Positions 13,028 through 29,300 of a stretch of DNA of 64,000 nt are shown here, piece after piece; the first letter of the stretch is position 1, and the number at the start of each line of letters is the position of its first letter. The stretch comes from Prosapia bicincta (lineage: Eukaryota; Arthropoda; Insecta; Hemiptera; Cercopidae): contig JBAIZL010000005.1 of NCBI GenBank assembly GCA_036971475.1, positions 164,841,386-164,905,385 on the forward strand, in the 5' to 3' direction. The notes under the pieces were generated by a model that was given only the letters and a program-made list of their open reading frames with translations, was not told the origin of the DNA and searched no databases. Both the position numbers and the translations under genes were made by a program.

Positions 13028-14584
13028 ATTTTCAAAAATAAGATAAAATCGTAAAACAATATTTCATTACTCACAACAAAATATCTTTTTTCGTGAAAAA
13101 GCTCAATACAATTGCAAATATTTGTGGTATAAATATTGAAATTCATTTCATTCGAACAGTGAGACGGAAACAATGTACCTGTGCCATTATAACCCAGTTG
13201 TACGTGGGGCTATTATATCGTGCCGTTCCGTCACTAAACCAATATCTAGGAATCATCGATAAAACTCATTTCTGAAACAAACGCTGTGACGTCATCGCAC
13301 GGATTTACACCACATTGTTACAGGTAATCCATTGCGATACAAACAGCGCTAGTGTAGTCGATATTTCCAAAATATAACAGGTGTAATATCATTTAATAAC
13401 CTTCAAACGGCTGTGTTCAAATTAAGAAGGTTTGTGATATTTTAATTTCCAAAGAAACCAGTACGTCTATATTATTGTTTTTAAAGACACTAGTAAATAT
13501 ATCAACTTTATATATTTCCTTAAATTTAACACGTATTGAGACATAATTGAAGTAAATTTTACATTATTTTCTTTACCAGTTTAGGTTTCCATAGTGTAAT
13601 GTAGTGTGTCCTATCTACCGTATTACTGCTTACGTAATAGCCTACCATGCGCCTTGAATTGCAGTTTGAGTCTACAGTGCATGTTTACCATTATGCTTGT
13701 CTCATAAATACTGATTTTTAATAGTAACATACAGCATATACGTTTAAGCCATATATAATGAAAATTATGTAATCTATAACCTTAAATATATAGTATTTTA
13801 AAGAAATAGAATAGTGAAAAAAATGATATAACTAAATACGTAGAAAATCGAGCTGTGAATAACGTCACTTAAAATTCTTTTTTAAGCACAATAAAGTGTA
13901 AAACTTATAGAAACATTTTAACAGATAATATATTGCAGTTTTATTGTTATAATGAAACTTGTTTTTAAAAATAGGTTTAATGTTAAAATAAAGCATTATT
14001 TAACAATAGGTATTTCTGCTTCAAATAATATAATTTTGTATTTAAACTTTTGAAAATTGTGTATTTTGTGTGTGTGTATATATAAGCGTGCCTTTAAGTG
14101 TGCGTGCGTGTGGTTAAGTTTGAAAGTTTCTTAATCCCATTTTAAATAAGGGGGAATAAACACTCTGTATCTGTTTATCTCCAAGGCCATAGTTTAGGAG
14201 ACGCTATGACTTTTAATCGATCGACACCTCGCGTGCCTTGATTATCATCCCTTAGCATTACTAGAGTGGAAGAATGCTATTCCTACAGGTAATTTTAATT
14301 TATTTTCACATTTCACTCCTCGGTTACCTTTTTCTACATCGCTGGTGTTAGCATGTCTACTTCGATATACTATACTGCCCTCTTAACCCTTTGCCCTTTC
14401 CCTCATATCGTGTTTCTGAATTAAACCTTCACCGCATCCATCCTTCAGCCCTAACAGACGCCAAGAGAGGTATTCTGCTTTAATACATAATTAATAACTG
14501 ACGCGAGTATGTGTCTGTTTCTAAATGTACAGTATTTGAACAACTTACTTTCAATTAATATTTATTTGAGTACTTGAAATAACC
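13028..14584. other. AT-rich DNA without recognised features
   Basis: A TGACGTCA palindrome (CRE) occurs near 13287 and a short GT/TA/GT simple stretch near 14065-14112. No gene recognised. Confidence 0.5.
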
Positions 14585-14680
14585 ATTGAATAAATGATAA
14601 ACCGGTTGAATATCGAGTGAAAATTTTATTTATAATTAAACTTTCAACTTGATATTCAACCCAATTATCATTTATTCAAC
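14585..14680. repeat. Imperfect ~40-bp inverted repeat
   Basis: The left arm 14585-14623 (TTGAATAAATGATAA, then GGTTGAATATCGAG) is matched in reverse complement by 14641-14680, leaving a loop under 20 bases. It resembles a tiny foldback element or MITE remnant. No target-site duplication was identified. Confidence 0.8.
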
Positions 14681-14804
14681 CTACTTTAAAATTCAGGAAT
14701 ATTACACTAAAACCGTTAATCTAAGACTTTCAAAATAGTAACACATTTTCAACAAAAGTTTTTTGTCAATGACATTTTTTCAATGCGTTTTATTAGCTCA
14801 CACT

Positions 14805-15006
<202 letters not shown>

Positions 15007-15065
15007 TTTTTTGGACCAAATAATTGTTGGATCTAAATAATCTTTACCAACCAAAACTAACCTAA

Positions 15066-15068
<3 letters not shown>

Positions 15069-15105
<37 letters not shown>
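15069..15105. repeat. (TA)n microsatellite
   Basis: Eighteen or so TA units, 65 bases after the preceding tract and about 40 bases before SINE copy 2. Confidence 0.95.
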
Positions 15106-15106
<1 letters not shown>

Positions 15107-15146
15107 GAATGTATATCTTGTACAAATCATCAAACGTTGTTAAAAT

Positions 15147-15358
15147 ACGTTTTTATTCATCCAATCAAGTTGAAATACATTTGTTTAACCTATTTTGGAT
15201 AACAATCGATGCTAATACAATTAAATCAAATATTTGTGCATAATTCAAATTAAAAAAAAAAGTTAGATGTCCCGGTTGGATTCAAATTGAAGAACTACAT
15301 GTTTGAAATTTAGCACTTTGACACTGAGCCACTTTTCTCATAGCTAGAAATCAGCCAC
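15147..15358 (-). mobile_element. tRNA-derived SINE, copy 2
   Basis: This is the better preserved copy of the element at 1391-1601. On the minus strand the head reads GTGGCTCAGTGTCAAAGTG (15314-15332), a good RNA polymerase III A box (TGGCTCAGTG core), then AATTTGAATCCAACC (15274-15288), a B box with the GAATCC core. The spacing suits a tRNA-like head of about 70 nt. The body contains a T-run and ends in the same GGATGAATAAAAACGTATTT tail region as copy 1 (15142-15165). Both copies point the same way. No direct repeats flanking the insertion were clear. Confidence 0.65.
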
Positions 15359-15573
15359 TTTGAAGAAGTTATAAGAGAACGTTCAGTTGAAATAGTGAAG
15401 CATTATAAGAGACGGATAGAATCAGGTGTTAGAGACAACCATCCGCTTCAGAAATCAGAAACGAAAAAAGCGAATAAGTAGTAAAAAACAAAAATAATAG
15501 TCCAACACCATATACGGTATAAAGTATAAATGCAAGGAAATTCGCTTACAATTTTGCTACTTACTATTGTGAT

Positions 15574-15579
<6 letters not shown>

Positions 15580-15637
<58 letters not shown>
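15580..15637. repeat. (TA)n microsatellite
   Basis: About 29 TA units. Confidence 0.95.
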
Positions 15638-17797
<2,160 letters not shown>

Positions 17798-18964
17798 TAT
17801 TCACAGTTTACAAGTTTAACGAGTGAATCGATAAAGAATAGCTCCTTGTAATTCGGTTAATGTAAAGGAAACGAATTTATTAAAGAGAAATATATAAGGA
17901 TAGAACTTTGCCGGACGTTTTGCCAAGAATGAAACTTCCTTGGCACAGCTCTACAGTAACAGGCTAAACAATGCGGGCGTTTGTTCTTACACAACTTTCT
18001 TATATTATTTCTCGGCACGTAAACAAACTTATCCAATAAAATGTTGGTGCAAACGCCACGGCGGGAAAATGATTCACGCCCGAATAGAGTTAACATGTCC
18101 TCGCGCTACTAGGGATCTTGGAAATTTTCTTAGATTAACAAATATACGATTCAATTGTTTTGGAAACGAAATTGAAAATTGTCAGAAAATTTTAGTTTGA
18201 GATATTCCTGTAGTGATACATTGGTTCCAAGTATGTTTAGCTAGATTGTGAAATGAATTACCACAAATATTCATTGAATAGTTAACTATCGGTTATCTAG
18301 ACGTTATAGATATTGCTACAAAATTGTACCTGAAAGTAAAATGTCCTTGGTAAAATACAAAATTTTGTGCGGAATTTAAACATATCTATTAAATAAAATT
18401 TACAAAAACGGCGGTCATTAGATTGCCCGACATAACCGAATACTTCATTTGAAGAATATAGCTATAGAAGTAATTATAAAATTTAGAAAATATAATTGAG
18501 GATAAAACAATATAAATTAGTGAATAGTGTTATTATTTGTAGAAAATGTTACTGAATTAAGAATGAATTAGAATAAGTTTGAAAATATGAGATACGCCAA
18601 AGAAAGTTATAACTTCTAAAGTTGAAATTCGAAAAAATAAATAATATTTCAACCTAATATTGCAGAATAAAAGAAGCAATATGACTTACGTGTTAAAACA
18701 GTTCTACAATATAACCTAAAAGATAAAATCAACTGTTGCATAAAATCATATGTTATCACATATTTTAGCAAGAATAATAGGGCGTACTTTTTCGCGACTC
18801 GTGACGACTGACTGATGATTTCTCTCATACAAAACCTAGTCACATTCACCAAGAAATTATTCACTTAAAAATAAAACAAGACTTACCTCGCATATAATAC
18901 AAAATTTTATAAACTCAAGGATTCTTTACAGAACAGTGCACTCTGTTATACTAGATTAAAATAT
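17798..18964. other. AT-rich DNA without recognised features
   Basis: Overlapping frames on both strands at 17857-18200 have moderate G+C but no recognisable product; they shadow one another and neither is called. Confidence 0.5.
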
Positions 18965-19012
18965 AACTACGAAGTATCAGGTTAGGATATATTTGGTTAT
19001 ATAAAATATTAA
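18965..19012 (+). repeat. Dispersed copy of the 75-bp repeat unit
   Basis: ACTACGAAGTATCAGGTTAG and the following GATATATTTGGTTATATAAA match the tandem unit at 52243-52420 (TACGAAGTATCCAGTCAGGA, then TAGATTTGGT). This shows that the unit is an interspersed repeat family, not only a local duplication. Confidence 0.55.
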
Positions 19013-19469
19013 AATTATTTTAATAATCAACTTCGTTGGAAATGATTCGAATACATATTACTTAGGCCTATATATCACTGTATCAGAACAAGGGGGTAGG
19101 CCTATATGCACTTCAAACATGAACTGTTTACCTCACGATTTATTTTACAATTTCTTTACCAAAATCTATCGAAAACAGAGACTTCGAAACTATACTGCAA
19201 TGTATTAAAATTAATTGTTTTTTGGTTCAAAGAAACATTGAATTTTTAAGGTTCATTGTTTTTTTGTGAAGAGAGTTTTAAAGTGCGTTTTTAATTAATT
19301 TAAAATCATTGACGTTACGTCATAAGAACACACCAGGAGCATTTCTCTTGACTACATCAATAAAATTTCGATATTCATTAATTAACAAAAAAAATCAGAT
19401 AATAAACAAATACTGTTTACAATAGAAATAGAACATATATAGTCGATTTGACAAGCACCCTTAAAATAT

Positions 19470-19670
19470 AACCAAAGTCTGGACTATAATTATAAGGCCT
19501 CATGGTTGTCATGGAATCTCTTGGCCTACCATATAGAGAACAGAGCTCAGGCAATTACATGTATGAAGGGGCAGAAGAATGTATTCCAGGCTCTAATAAA
19601 TGAAAGAACTTTTTTCGTTGCTTTAGTTCCAAATTACTCTACTAGATTTTGCTCCTTGGAATACTTTTAA
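19470..19670 (+). CDS. Exon-like open segment, unrecognised
   Basis: A frame without a suitable start codon stays open from about 19466 to a stop near 19670 and contains LLAYHIENRAQAITCMKGQK. The middle part (19500-19600) is richer in G+C than its flanks. No domain was recognised, no strong acceptor or donor brackets it, and another frame across the same bases also stays open for a while. It could be an old transposon fragment or a conserved non-coding element. Confidence 0.12.
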   Translation, partial: NQSLDYNYKASWLSWNLLAYHIENRAQAITCMKGQKNVFQALINERTFFVALVPNYSTRFCSLEYF

Positions 19671-20149
19671 TTTTATTATTTTGTTGTTGTTATAAGAACA
19701 GCCAATAGATCTTATTGCTTCAATAAGTTTATAAGTACAATTTGACAGTTACTCAGTCATCGATGTTTCCGATTTACAAGCGTTACTAAAATAATAAAAA
19801 CATGTATACATATATTTTAAATGTGGCATACTATATATTCAGAAAAAAGATACAAAAGGGCAGTGAAATTTCAATTTATGTAAACCTTTTCAGAGAACGG
19901 TATTTGACATAATACTCAATTTGGGGAGCTTTAATATGAGCTGATGGAAACCGACCCAGAAAAAACTGGAATCAGACTGAAACAAAGACCTCATTCAATA
20001 CGTAAAACTGACAGCATGCCTTAAATACGGCTAAAAATAAAACTCTTCAGTTTTGTAATTGTAAAGTAAAATAAATGTTTTTTCCCAGAAATTTAATATC
20101 CGCGAAATTAAGGTGATTTTTTTTTTGTCCCTTTCAACATGATAAATTA

Positions 20150-20430
20150 CACTTCTATCCACCTATTCAGGTCTTCCGAACGCTTTTCACAACGGCTATT
20201 CACTATTCGCCTATTTTTCATTTTATTCATTATTTTCATCAATTCCGCGCGTTTCCCAGCGCCCAAATAAAGCACGAAGCGCGATTAATAGCCTTCTTAT
20301 TCAATGTTTCATAAAAGCAAATTGCCGACCTTACATTTATCAACGTCACCGAGAGACACGGCCCTAATGACACCTATTACCTAATTGTTACCACTGACCA
20401 CCGGTAAGCTGAAATTCGTTTTCATCCACA
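20150..20430. promoter_or_regulatory. Candidate conserved non-coding element
   Basis: High-complexity, moderate-GC sequence within AT-rich surroundings, with a GCGATTAATAGC homeodomain-like site, CCAAT/AATAAAG-like words and CpG-containing blocks (20240-20350). There is no open frame of note. The call rests only on composition and motif density; a comparison with related genomes would decide. Confidence 0.2.
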
Positions 20431-20508
20431 ATACACCATTCTTCACTGCTAACACTTGCTAATTGAGCTTTTTTGTTTCCGGTCCGAAAACGTTATGTTC
20501 TGACTAAA

Positions 20509-20511
<3 letters not shown>

Positions 20512-20563
<52 letters not shown>

Positions 20564-20574
20564 AGCGCGCGCGC
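20512..20574. repeat. (TA)n followed by short (CG)n
   Basis: About 25 TA units, then ACAAGCGCGCGCGCAG. The minus-strand frames with Tyr/Ile runs are artefacts. Confidence 0.95.
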
Positions 20575-22261
<1,687 letters not shown>

Positions 22262-23215
22262 TTAGCAATAATAATAAGTTACAGTTAGTGAGACCTAGTT
22301 TCATATAGAAAGATTTTACTGGTATTTCTACACTCATGAAGTAACCCAATTTCCAACAGATAATAAAAATATAATATTTTACTAAATAAAAAATCAGTAA
22401 GCTAAATGTTTTATCCATTGTATATTTTACAGGCGTATGCGATAAAGAACAAATGAGTACAATATTGTCAAAACATGCTTATTTCTATATATTTAGACAT
22501 ATATTTATATTATAATGTAAAATTATACATGATCCTTCATTTATATAATCCTTTTTAATTAGATGCGGTCAAGTATATTTCAGACATGCGCATTGACCAT
22601 ATGTATTTACCAAAACATAATGTTGCAGAGTACCGACGTAGTTAATGGCATATTAGTAAAATATCGTACTTCCATTAACTGTTAACTTTAGTTTTGTATC
22701 TGTTATCGTCACAGTTCAATACTTGATAAAACCTATTTATATTTTTCGCAATATGCGTATTTTACATGTTCAGTCTATTGTTCAAGTTCTGAGACAAAAA
22801 TACTAACTAGTTGGATTTATTACTTTTTTGTTGATTTATTTGATTTAATAAATCATTTAATGCATAATACCCTGTTTAAAGCATTAAATCATTTTATTTT
22901 TATCATGTTTCAAAGTGAAGTATTTTCAAGTTTTTTTTCGAAATTTGTTATTTTTTAAATTTTTTAAATGTTATTCTTTAAATGCGCTGTCAATTTATAT
23001 TTGTCTTAGTTTTCAAGCGTAGAGTTCTAGCCTTTATGACCTTTTTTATCAGGTGAAAAACCTAATGATCTCCGTAAGATATAAAAAACAGGTTACACAA
23101 TCCATAATGCATGTCTTTATACGTTTATTTTTTATTGTATTATAGATGTTAAGATGCTTTATATCAGGAATGGCAGCTTGTTTTGTTTTGTACAACAATT
23201 GAATTTCCGCTCTGT
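22262..23215. other. AT-rich DNA without recognised features
   Basis: Nothing recognised. A weak acceptor-like TATATTTTACAG ends near 22433 but is followed by GCGT, not a 5' splice site. Confidence 0.5.
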
Positions 23216-23527
23216 CTAGTAAGCCGGAAGTATCTTAGAAGCAAGCGCTTCCGAACATCGGTAACATTGTAATTTCACAGCAAATTTCTTATTTTTCAGC
23301 AGAAGAATGAAATACAGCCTTTTTGTATCCTCCGTTGACATTGCTTTTATGACTTTCTCTGCTGTATATAACACGTAGTACGCGTTCGGGAGAGAAATTC
23401 CTTGTCCGTGACATTCGTCCGTTGGGCGCTTTGAGAACAACATTAACTTTGCATTTGCGTTATGAAGCGTTAAAGCTCCTGGAACGGAGCTGGTTGACGT
23501 AACATAATAAAACACTAAGAGCCACAT
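23216..23527 (-). CDS. Candidate open frame (103 codons), unrecognised
   Basis: The frame begins with an ATG at 23525-23527 and runs to a stop at 23216. Its N-terminus (MWLLVFYYVTSTSSVPGAL) looks like a possible signal peptide; two cysteines sit close together near the C-terminus (CYRC). Base composition is more balanced than in the neighbouring DNA, and no microsatellite contributes. No family was recognised, and neither a promoter nor splice sites were identified. A chance frame in a moderate-GC patch is the main alternative. Confidence 0.18.
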   Translation of the reverse strand: MWLLVFYYVTSTSSVPGALTLHNANAKLMLFSKRPTDECHGQGISLPNAYYVLYTAEKVIKAMSTEDTKRLYFILLLKNKKFAVKLQCYRCSEALASKILPAY

Positions 23528-24910
23528 GTTTAGTTTCCGGTCTCACAACGTGTTGCAAAAAACTGTAGTGGGATACGCGGGCCGTTTTTGCTAGTGTCGT
23601 ATATTCGTAACAAGTGAAATAGGCGGAAGTCATAATTGAAGAACATCTAAGTTTACTTCTGTTCTGTGCAAATATGTTTGCTGAAGGCTTTATAATGTTT
23701 TAAGGTTTAAGATGTTGCTCATTCTTATAATTGTAAATGTGTGACATAAAAAACAAATAAATAATAAAAAAGACACTAATTAACAAATAATAATTCATTT
23801 TCCTAATAGTGTTCCAATAAGTATAATAAAGAGTCGTCTTCAATAGTTAAGTTTTCATAAGTAAGGTTATTTGTTGTAATGACTGAATATAGTTGACATT
23901 TAAACGGGAATGACAGAATTAATATATAATGTTTTTATGCGAGAATAATTTTTAAACATTACTCTTATTTTTTTAGGAGTATATTATTTTAAGCAGTATA
24001 ATGGGGATTACTTCTGATTATTTGGGAGAATCTCGGAGCGGAGCCGTCTGAGCCTTGTATTTATTGGTTTCAAATTCTTGGTATACATTGACTATTACAA
24101 GCAATGATGAGCCTCTACGACATAGGCATATGATTAATACTGACATGCGAGTTCCGGAAAGACACCTTTTCCTATTCCGGTTGAGAGCACGTCTGCTTCC
24201 GGTTAGCGACCCAGGTAACGCGATGATATAATTTATTATCTATATAATGTATAATAGAAATCATTAAATTTTTCTCTTAATCCTTCTTTATCCTTCCCCT
24301 TTTCCTTATTCTTCTTCTCACAAGGTTGGTGGAACGAGTAGCCTCTTCTTTATGGCTCCGATAGAGAGTAGATATACTTTGGTACCCTTGACACGTGATC
24401 GCATGACCATGCCTATTTCAACAATCAAAGGATTATTTCCCCTACTTTAATTTTATATCTATTCACATCCTTTTCTATTATTAGTAAACGATATTACTAA
24501 TACTATCTGATAAACTAAAATTTACAAAAACAAAATAACGGACTTCCTACAGCTTATTGGCCGAAAGACATGGATTCGTCTCCCTTTTCCACTCAACTTA
24601 GCGGCTGTTGTGAAGTTTCAAATTGTCAGAACTTTAAAAATTACCGTTTAATTTGTCGTTTAGCAAATCCAACACACAAGTGGGATGTTTATATTACAGC
24701 TTGTAGCTTGACCTCCTCACGGTCAAACAAAATTTCCTATCACAAGTAAATCTCTAGAGTCTGAAATAACCACGTGCTTTCCCGTGGGGACTTATCACGT
24801 TGAGCACGTCATCACGTTGAGTCTGTACGTTGCATCATAAGCTTTCCGAAAATCAATGAATTGGTGGAAGTAGCAGAATTTTCCTTCGTCTTACTTCTCG
24901 TAAGAGAGGA

Positions 24911-24911
<1 letters not shown>
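23528..24911. other. Mixed-composition DNA without recognised features
   Basis: ETS-like CCGGAA/TTCCGG words cluster at 24155-24205 (three in ~50 bp). At 24800-24830 the word ATCACGTTGAG occurs twice. No gene recognised. Confidence 0.4.

Positions 24912-24964
<53 letters not shown>
24912..24964. repeat. (TA)n microsatellite
   Basis: About 26 TA units. Confidence 0.95.
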
Positions 24965-24968
<4 letters not shown>

Positions 24969-25245
24969 CCTATCATATTACTTGAATTTTACAAATGAAA
25001 GCAATACATAAATAAAACATTAATTATCTCATTTTGAATATTCGTGTAAGAACAGCTATACAAACCTAATGAAACACATTTAAAACTATTGGTAGTTTAA
25101 GTACTTGCACACACCCATAGACAACAAAAATAGCATAATGGATCTAAAAGAAGTTAGTTTAATTTTTTTATTGATTTCTTTTGTATAATTTAATTTCCCA
25201 ACACTTTTCATGATAACAATGGCCGCCAAAGTTACTCCCGCTCTC

Positions 25246-25250
<5 letters not shown>

Positions 25251-25292
<42 letters not shown>
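25251..25292. repeat. (TA)n microsatellite
   Basis: About 21 TA units. Confidence 0.95.
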
Positions 25293-25296
<4 letters not shown>

Positions 25297-26032
25297 TTTA
25301 AGTAGGAATCGATATCATTAGTAATTATTTGACTCAAATAAAATAATTTTGAAGATCATTAAACATGTTCTAACCTAACGATGTGCCTAGTCTACAAACG
25401 TCTTTGAATTATTTAAACTAAACTCTACATCTCAAAAAATCTAGTCTATCCGCAGGCGTCTATACGCATTATAAACCTAAGCAGTCACCTGTCCTAAATA
25501 TCCATAAGCGTGTAGGCCCTGTAGAGATTGAAGAAACGTCGCAATTTTTCGTCTCGATATAAGATGTAACCGTCGATAAATTTGATATGATGTTTCGATA
25601 TGATTTTGTTCACCTTATTATGGTGTTGCCGCACTTTATCTATTAAATACTAGACTTTTTCAACCGTTTTCCCTCCCTACAACGACACTCATCGTTGGTT
25701 GATATAACCATTTACAACGTTTTGTCTTATTCTAACTCTTTCGTAGTTTAATTTTCCACTCCATGTAACAGTTTACAAATTTTCATCAAACTAGATCTCT
25801 GATGGACAATTCCTCTTCTTTCAGTTCAATCTGAAGGGTGAAAACATAACCTAGCAGAATCTAACCTAACGACTGATTAATAGTGCATACTGACTCACAG
25901 ATAATTATTTATTCACTCACAATGTCATCATCATAAGTGAATTTTAACTTCTATTAAATATATATCATTACTGATTGCAATTACTTTAAAATATAATAAC
26001 TTACATTTAATAAATTATTAATAACATTATAT
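25293..26032. other. AT-rich DNA without recognised features
   Basis: Isolated CTAACCTAAC words (near 25370 and 25860) echo the TTAGG-type field at 31.4 kb. Nothing else recognised. Confidence 0.45.
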
Positions 26033-26374
26033 TCATACAATAATCAAATTATTTAAGAGTAATATTATTTCTACTTTACAGTGAATGTCTGAAGTAAACG
26101 ACAGACACTGTGTTTTCTTGCGAATGGTGATATTAATGTCATTAGTAAAATCCCTGGAGCTCGTTCTAGCGCATCGTTCAATCTTTCCTGAGTTGTAAAA
26201 TATTATTTTTAAATATTGATCCTGAGCACAGTGATAGCTTAATCCTAATCTCTCCGCCCCTCCGCACTTTGTGCGATTAATTCTTTGCCGGGGATTACTG
26301 AACACAGTGTTCGCACGGGCCTCCAATAATACATTTGCTAATGGAGGTAACCCTTTGATTTGTAGAACTTTCAT
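26033..26374 (-). CDS. Candidate open frame (113 codons), unrecognised
   Basis: Starts with an ATG at 26372-26374 and stays open for 113 codons. The first ~75 residues derive from moderate-GC sequence (contains LPPLANVLLEARANTVF and CGGAERLGLSYHC); the rest is AT-rich, polar and ends in a hydrophobic run. No domain was recognised, and no start context, splice site or poly(A) signal supports it. The GC-richer part (26150-26345) might instead be a conserved non-coding element. Confidence 0.18.
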   Translation of the reverse strand: MKVLQIKGLPPLANVLLEARANTVFSNPRQRINRTKCGGAERLGLSYHCAQDQYLKIIFYNSGKIERCARTSSRDFTNDINITIRKKTQCLSFTSDIHCKVEIILLLNNLIIV

Positions 26375-28215
26375 GGAATTTTATGATATTTAAGGAATTC
26401 GCTAAAATATCTTTACACCCAATACTGTAAGCATGTTTGTATATTTTGAATGTTGGATTTACAGGTTAATATTGCACATTAACTCTGTGTATATGAATTT
26501 TTGTAAAATTATAGAAAAAAATGTATTTAAATAATTTTAAAACTTATAAAAAATATATATTCAAAGTTCGAATAATCAGTATTTCAAACTGGATTTATCT
26601 TTAGGAGCTTAAAATCTATTTATTTCATTACCCTTCAATAAACACATTAAGAATCATATATTTGAAAACAACAAGGAAGCTACAAACACACTGAAGCTAC
26701 CTCAAAAAAGTAGGCATAACACAAAATTTGATCACTAAACTCAACTTAACGAAACCTAATCTAACGTAGTACATATTACAATGTCATTCGTGAATTTACT
26801 CAAATTATAGTTCATTAATGGAGAATTAATCCTCCATATAAAAATATTCCTTATATATTAAACTGTTTTGTTATGTAGGTCTACACCACAAAGCAAACTT
26901 TTAAATTTTATCTGAAATCATAAACAATTGAAAACTATTTTAGTATGAAACAATTGAAAACTATCTGCCATTTTAACAATAGAACTTCTTTTTACATATA
27001 AACCATGTTGGATATAATTCTTCTCCTATAGTTAGATTCTTTATGTAAACATTTCACGTTGAGCCAATATAATTGATGTTCTTCATTATAAGTAGCATGT
27101 TTGAACAAAGCATTGCTCTTTTTAGGATATCCCAATACGTTGTCCTTATGATAGTTACATTTAGTCTATGAAAGGCTTTTGGTTGTGCCACATAACTTTG
27201 AAGGGGCTAAGAACCAAACGAATATTCCTTTACGAAACATTAATGTTGAAAATATATTAGGATTGTTAATGAGGTGACACTAGTCGAAAACTTATTATTT
27301 TTTATATAGCATTTTATTAAAATTATAGACCGAACTCCATTATTAAAAAGTTGTAATATTTCGTTTAGGATTGAAATTTCTTGAAATTTAAATCTTCTGT
27401 TCAAGAGATAGTAGTCTACCCTATAGAAAACTGGTTAAAATTCTAATAATAAATTGGTAAGGAGATGCTACGAGCAATACTATGATATATTTATTTATTT
27501 GACAATTGAATTAAAAATGTATTAAATCCGTAATTTCATAATGCCTAATTTGTTCACTAATTTACCAAGTAGACGGTTTATACAATTACCATTTACGTAC
27601 CAAAATTTAAGGGAATACAATCGTTATTTCTATAGGTGCACAAGTAAATTTTCTTCGGGTTGCCGGTTGTCACATCTCTTCTCCTAGATAAGGAGCAGGT
27701 GTATTTTAGGTGAGCGATAATGCCTACGCGTATCTATCACTCGACCTCAACTTAGTCCTGTTTAGTGTCCATTTACTTTGCTTTCTTGTTGAAAGAGGTT
27801 TGCAACTGGCAAATCCTTTTCAGACCCTAAGTTAAAGTGAAAATTCCCGTAGGGATAAGGAGTAAATGTTTTGGTATTATAATATCGGAAAATGCGTGTT
27901 GCGAGCTACTGACAGAGTAATGGTAAACGGTAAATTGTTTTCTCAAAATTTTAATGTTAGTCAAACTATATGTAATAAAACGTTATATATTTATATAAAT
28001 AGAACATTCCTGAAATGCGATATACAAAAGGCTTTTTCAGCCCATTTTATAATATCAGAATATTGTAACCTTTCAAAACCAAAAACGTTTTGGGCATTTG
28101 AACCAGAAAATTATAATATATCTCATTGGGTGATGCTATTAAAAACATTAATGTAATTTCGATAAGGCGATCGCTTGTTAGGAATGTCTTTCTGGTTTAT
28201 TTGTTTCTTATCACC
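26375..28215. other. AT-rich DNA without recognised features
   Basis: A 17-bp word (AAACAATTGAAAACTAT) is duplicated at 26922 and 26950. The 96-codon frame at 27866-28156 has strongly AT-biased codons and no recognisable domain, so it is not called. Confidence 0.45.
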
Positions 28216-28406
28216 TTAGAACTTTAGACCTTGCCATCTAATTTGTAGAAAGTATTGGTTGAAATTAAAATTCATCGTCCCACACCGTGTATTAAAAGTT
28301 CCACTTGAACACACTGAGAAAGCACCTTGTACTGCCCTATTCAGAGTCGCAGTAATTGAATTCGTTTCACCCGTTTGAAAATCAGGAACATTTATTACCA
28401 CCGACG
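28216..28406 (-). CDS. Candidate terminal exon, unrecognised
   Basis: On the minus strand the sequence TTGTATTGGGCACTGTAG provides a possible 3' splice site with AG at 28408-28407, after which a frame stays open for ~60 codons to a TAA at 28216. The peptide (contains VINVPDFQTGETNSITATLN and later CSSGTFNTRCGTMNFNFNQY) has balanced composition, alternating polar and hydrophobic residues suggestive of beta strands, and two cysteines. There is no ATG upstream in frame, so it would have to be an internal or last exon. No family was recognised. It would lie opposite to the putative + strand intron, so it would be an antisense or nested gene; it may also be chance. Confidence 0.22.
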
Positions 28407-28874
28407 CTACAGTGCCCAATACAAAGGTAACGTCAAAAAATATTTTTAATAAATGTTTGAAATGTAAATGTAAAATGCTTTCAAACGATGAAACTCAAAT
28501 TTAATGTAAACCTTGTTAAAATAAAAACCTCCATTTGCTCTTATTTAAATATTTACAAAACTAAATGCTACATTTGTTTAAAGTACTTGTAAACAGAATA
28601 TAGAACAAACAATTGGTGTTTACATTCATTATGTAATGCTTGATTTGTTATTGAGTATTAAATACTTATAATAAATTAAATATTTGAGTTTATTTATAAT
28701 TTTACATATTTTCTATCAAGTTTTAGATGTTAAAATATTTCTCTTATAAACTAGTTTATTTCAGAATTATAAAATTTTAGTTAAATACTAAAAGCTCTAT
28801 TCAAACAAGAGTAAAATATATTCACAAGGTAAACATTTGATCCTCCGTTAATGGATGTTAACGGAATAATCCTC

Positions 28875-29300
28875 TTTTATGATATCAAAGCTAAATAGCT
28901 AGGCATGAACCTAGATGCTAATCTAAAATGGAAATATCACATCAAGACAAAATGGGAGGAACTAAATATCAAGTCCCATAAGCACTATGGGCTCTTGGAT
29001 AGAAATTCATACCTCTTGTTAGAAAATAAAATAAATATTTACAATCACATTTTAAAACCAGTTTACCTCTATGGGAGCCAAATGTGGGGATGTGGAAAGG
29101 AATCTAGTGTAGAAACTCTTCAGATGTTCCAAAAAAAGGTACTGAGAAAAGATATCTAAATATTCCGACGATTACAGATGAAATAAATAAGGTAGCCAAT
29201 AAACATGTAATGAGACTTCACCTTCATCCAAGTACAGTAATTCTTCAACTTTTCGATAACCAGTCCATGGTTAGAAGATTAAAGATAACCAAACCTTTTG
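28875..29300 (+). pseudogene. Jockey-clade LINE reverse transcriptase, C-terminal remnant
   Basis: This is the extreme C-terminus of a non-LTR retrotransposon polymerase. The piece LGMNLDANLKWKYHI (from 28901) is the conserved motif just after the palm domain; it is followed by the thumb-like region with LLENKINIYNHILKPVYLYG and the signature GSQMWGC, then QMFQKKVLR (to 29150). A stop at 29157 and a frame change follow, after which PTITDEINKVANKH and MRRL/KPFELV-like residues (29165-29310) give the end of the protein. The copy is 5'-truncated: the endonuclease and the catalytic YADD region are absent. An in-frame stop precedes LGMNL. The ending KPFELV type is characteristic of jockey elements. 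It is a dead copy. Confidence 0.85.
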
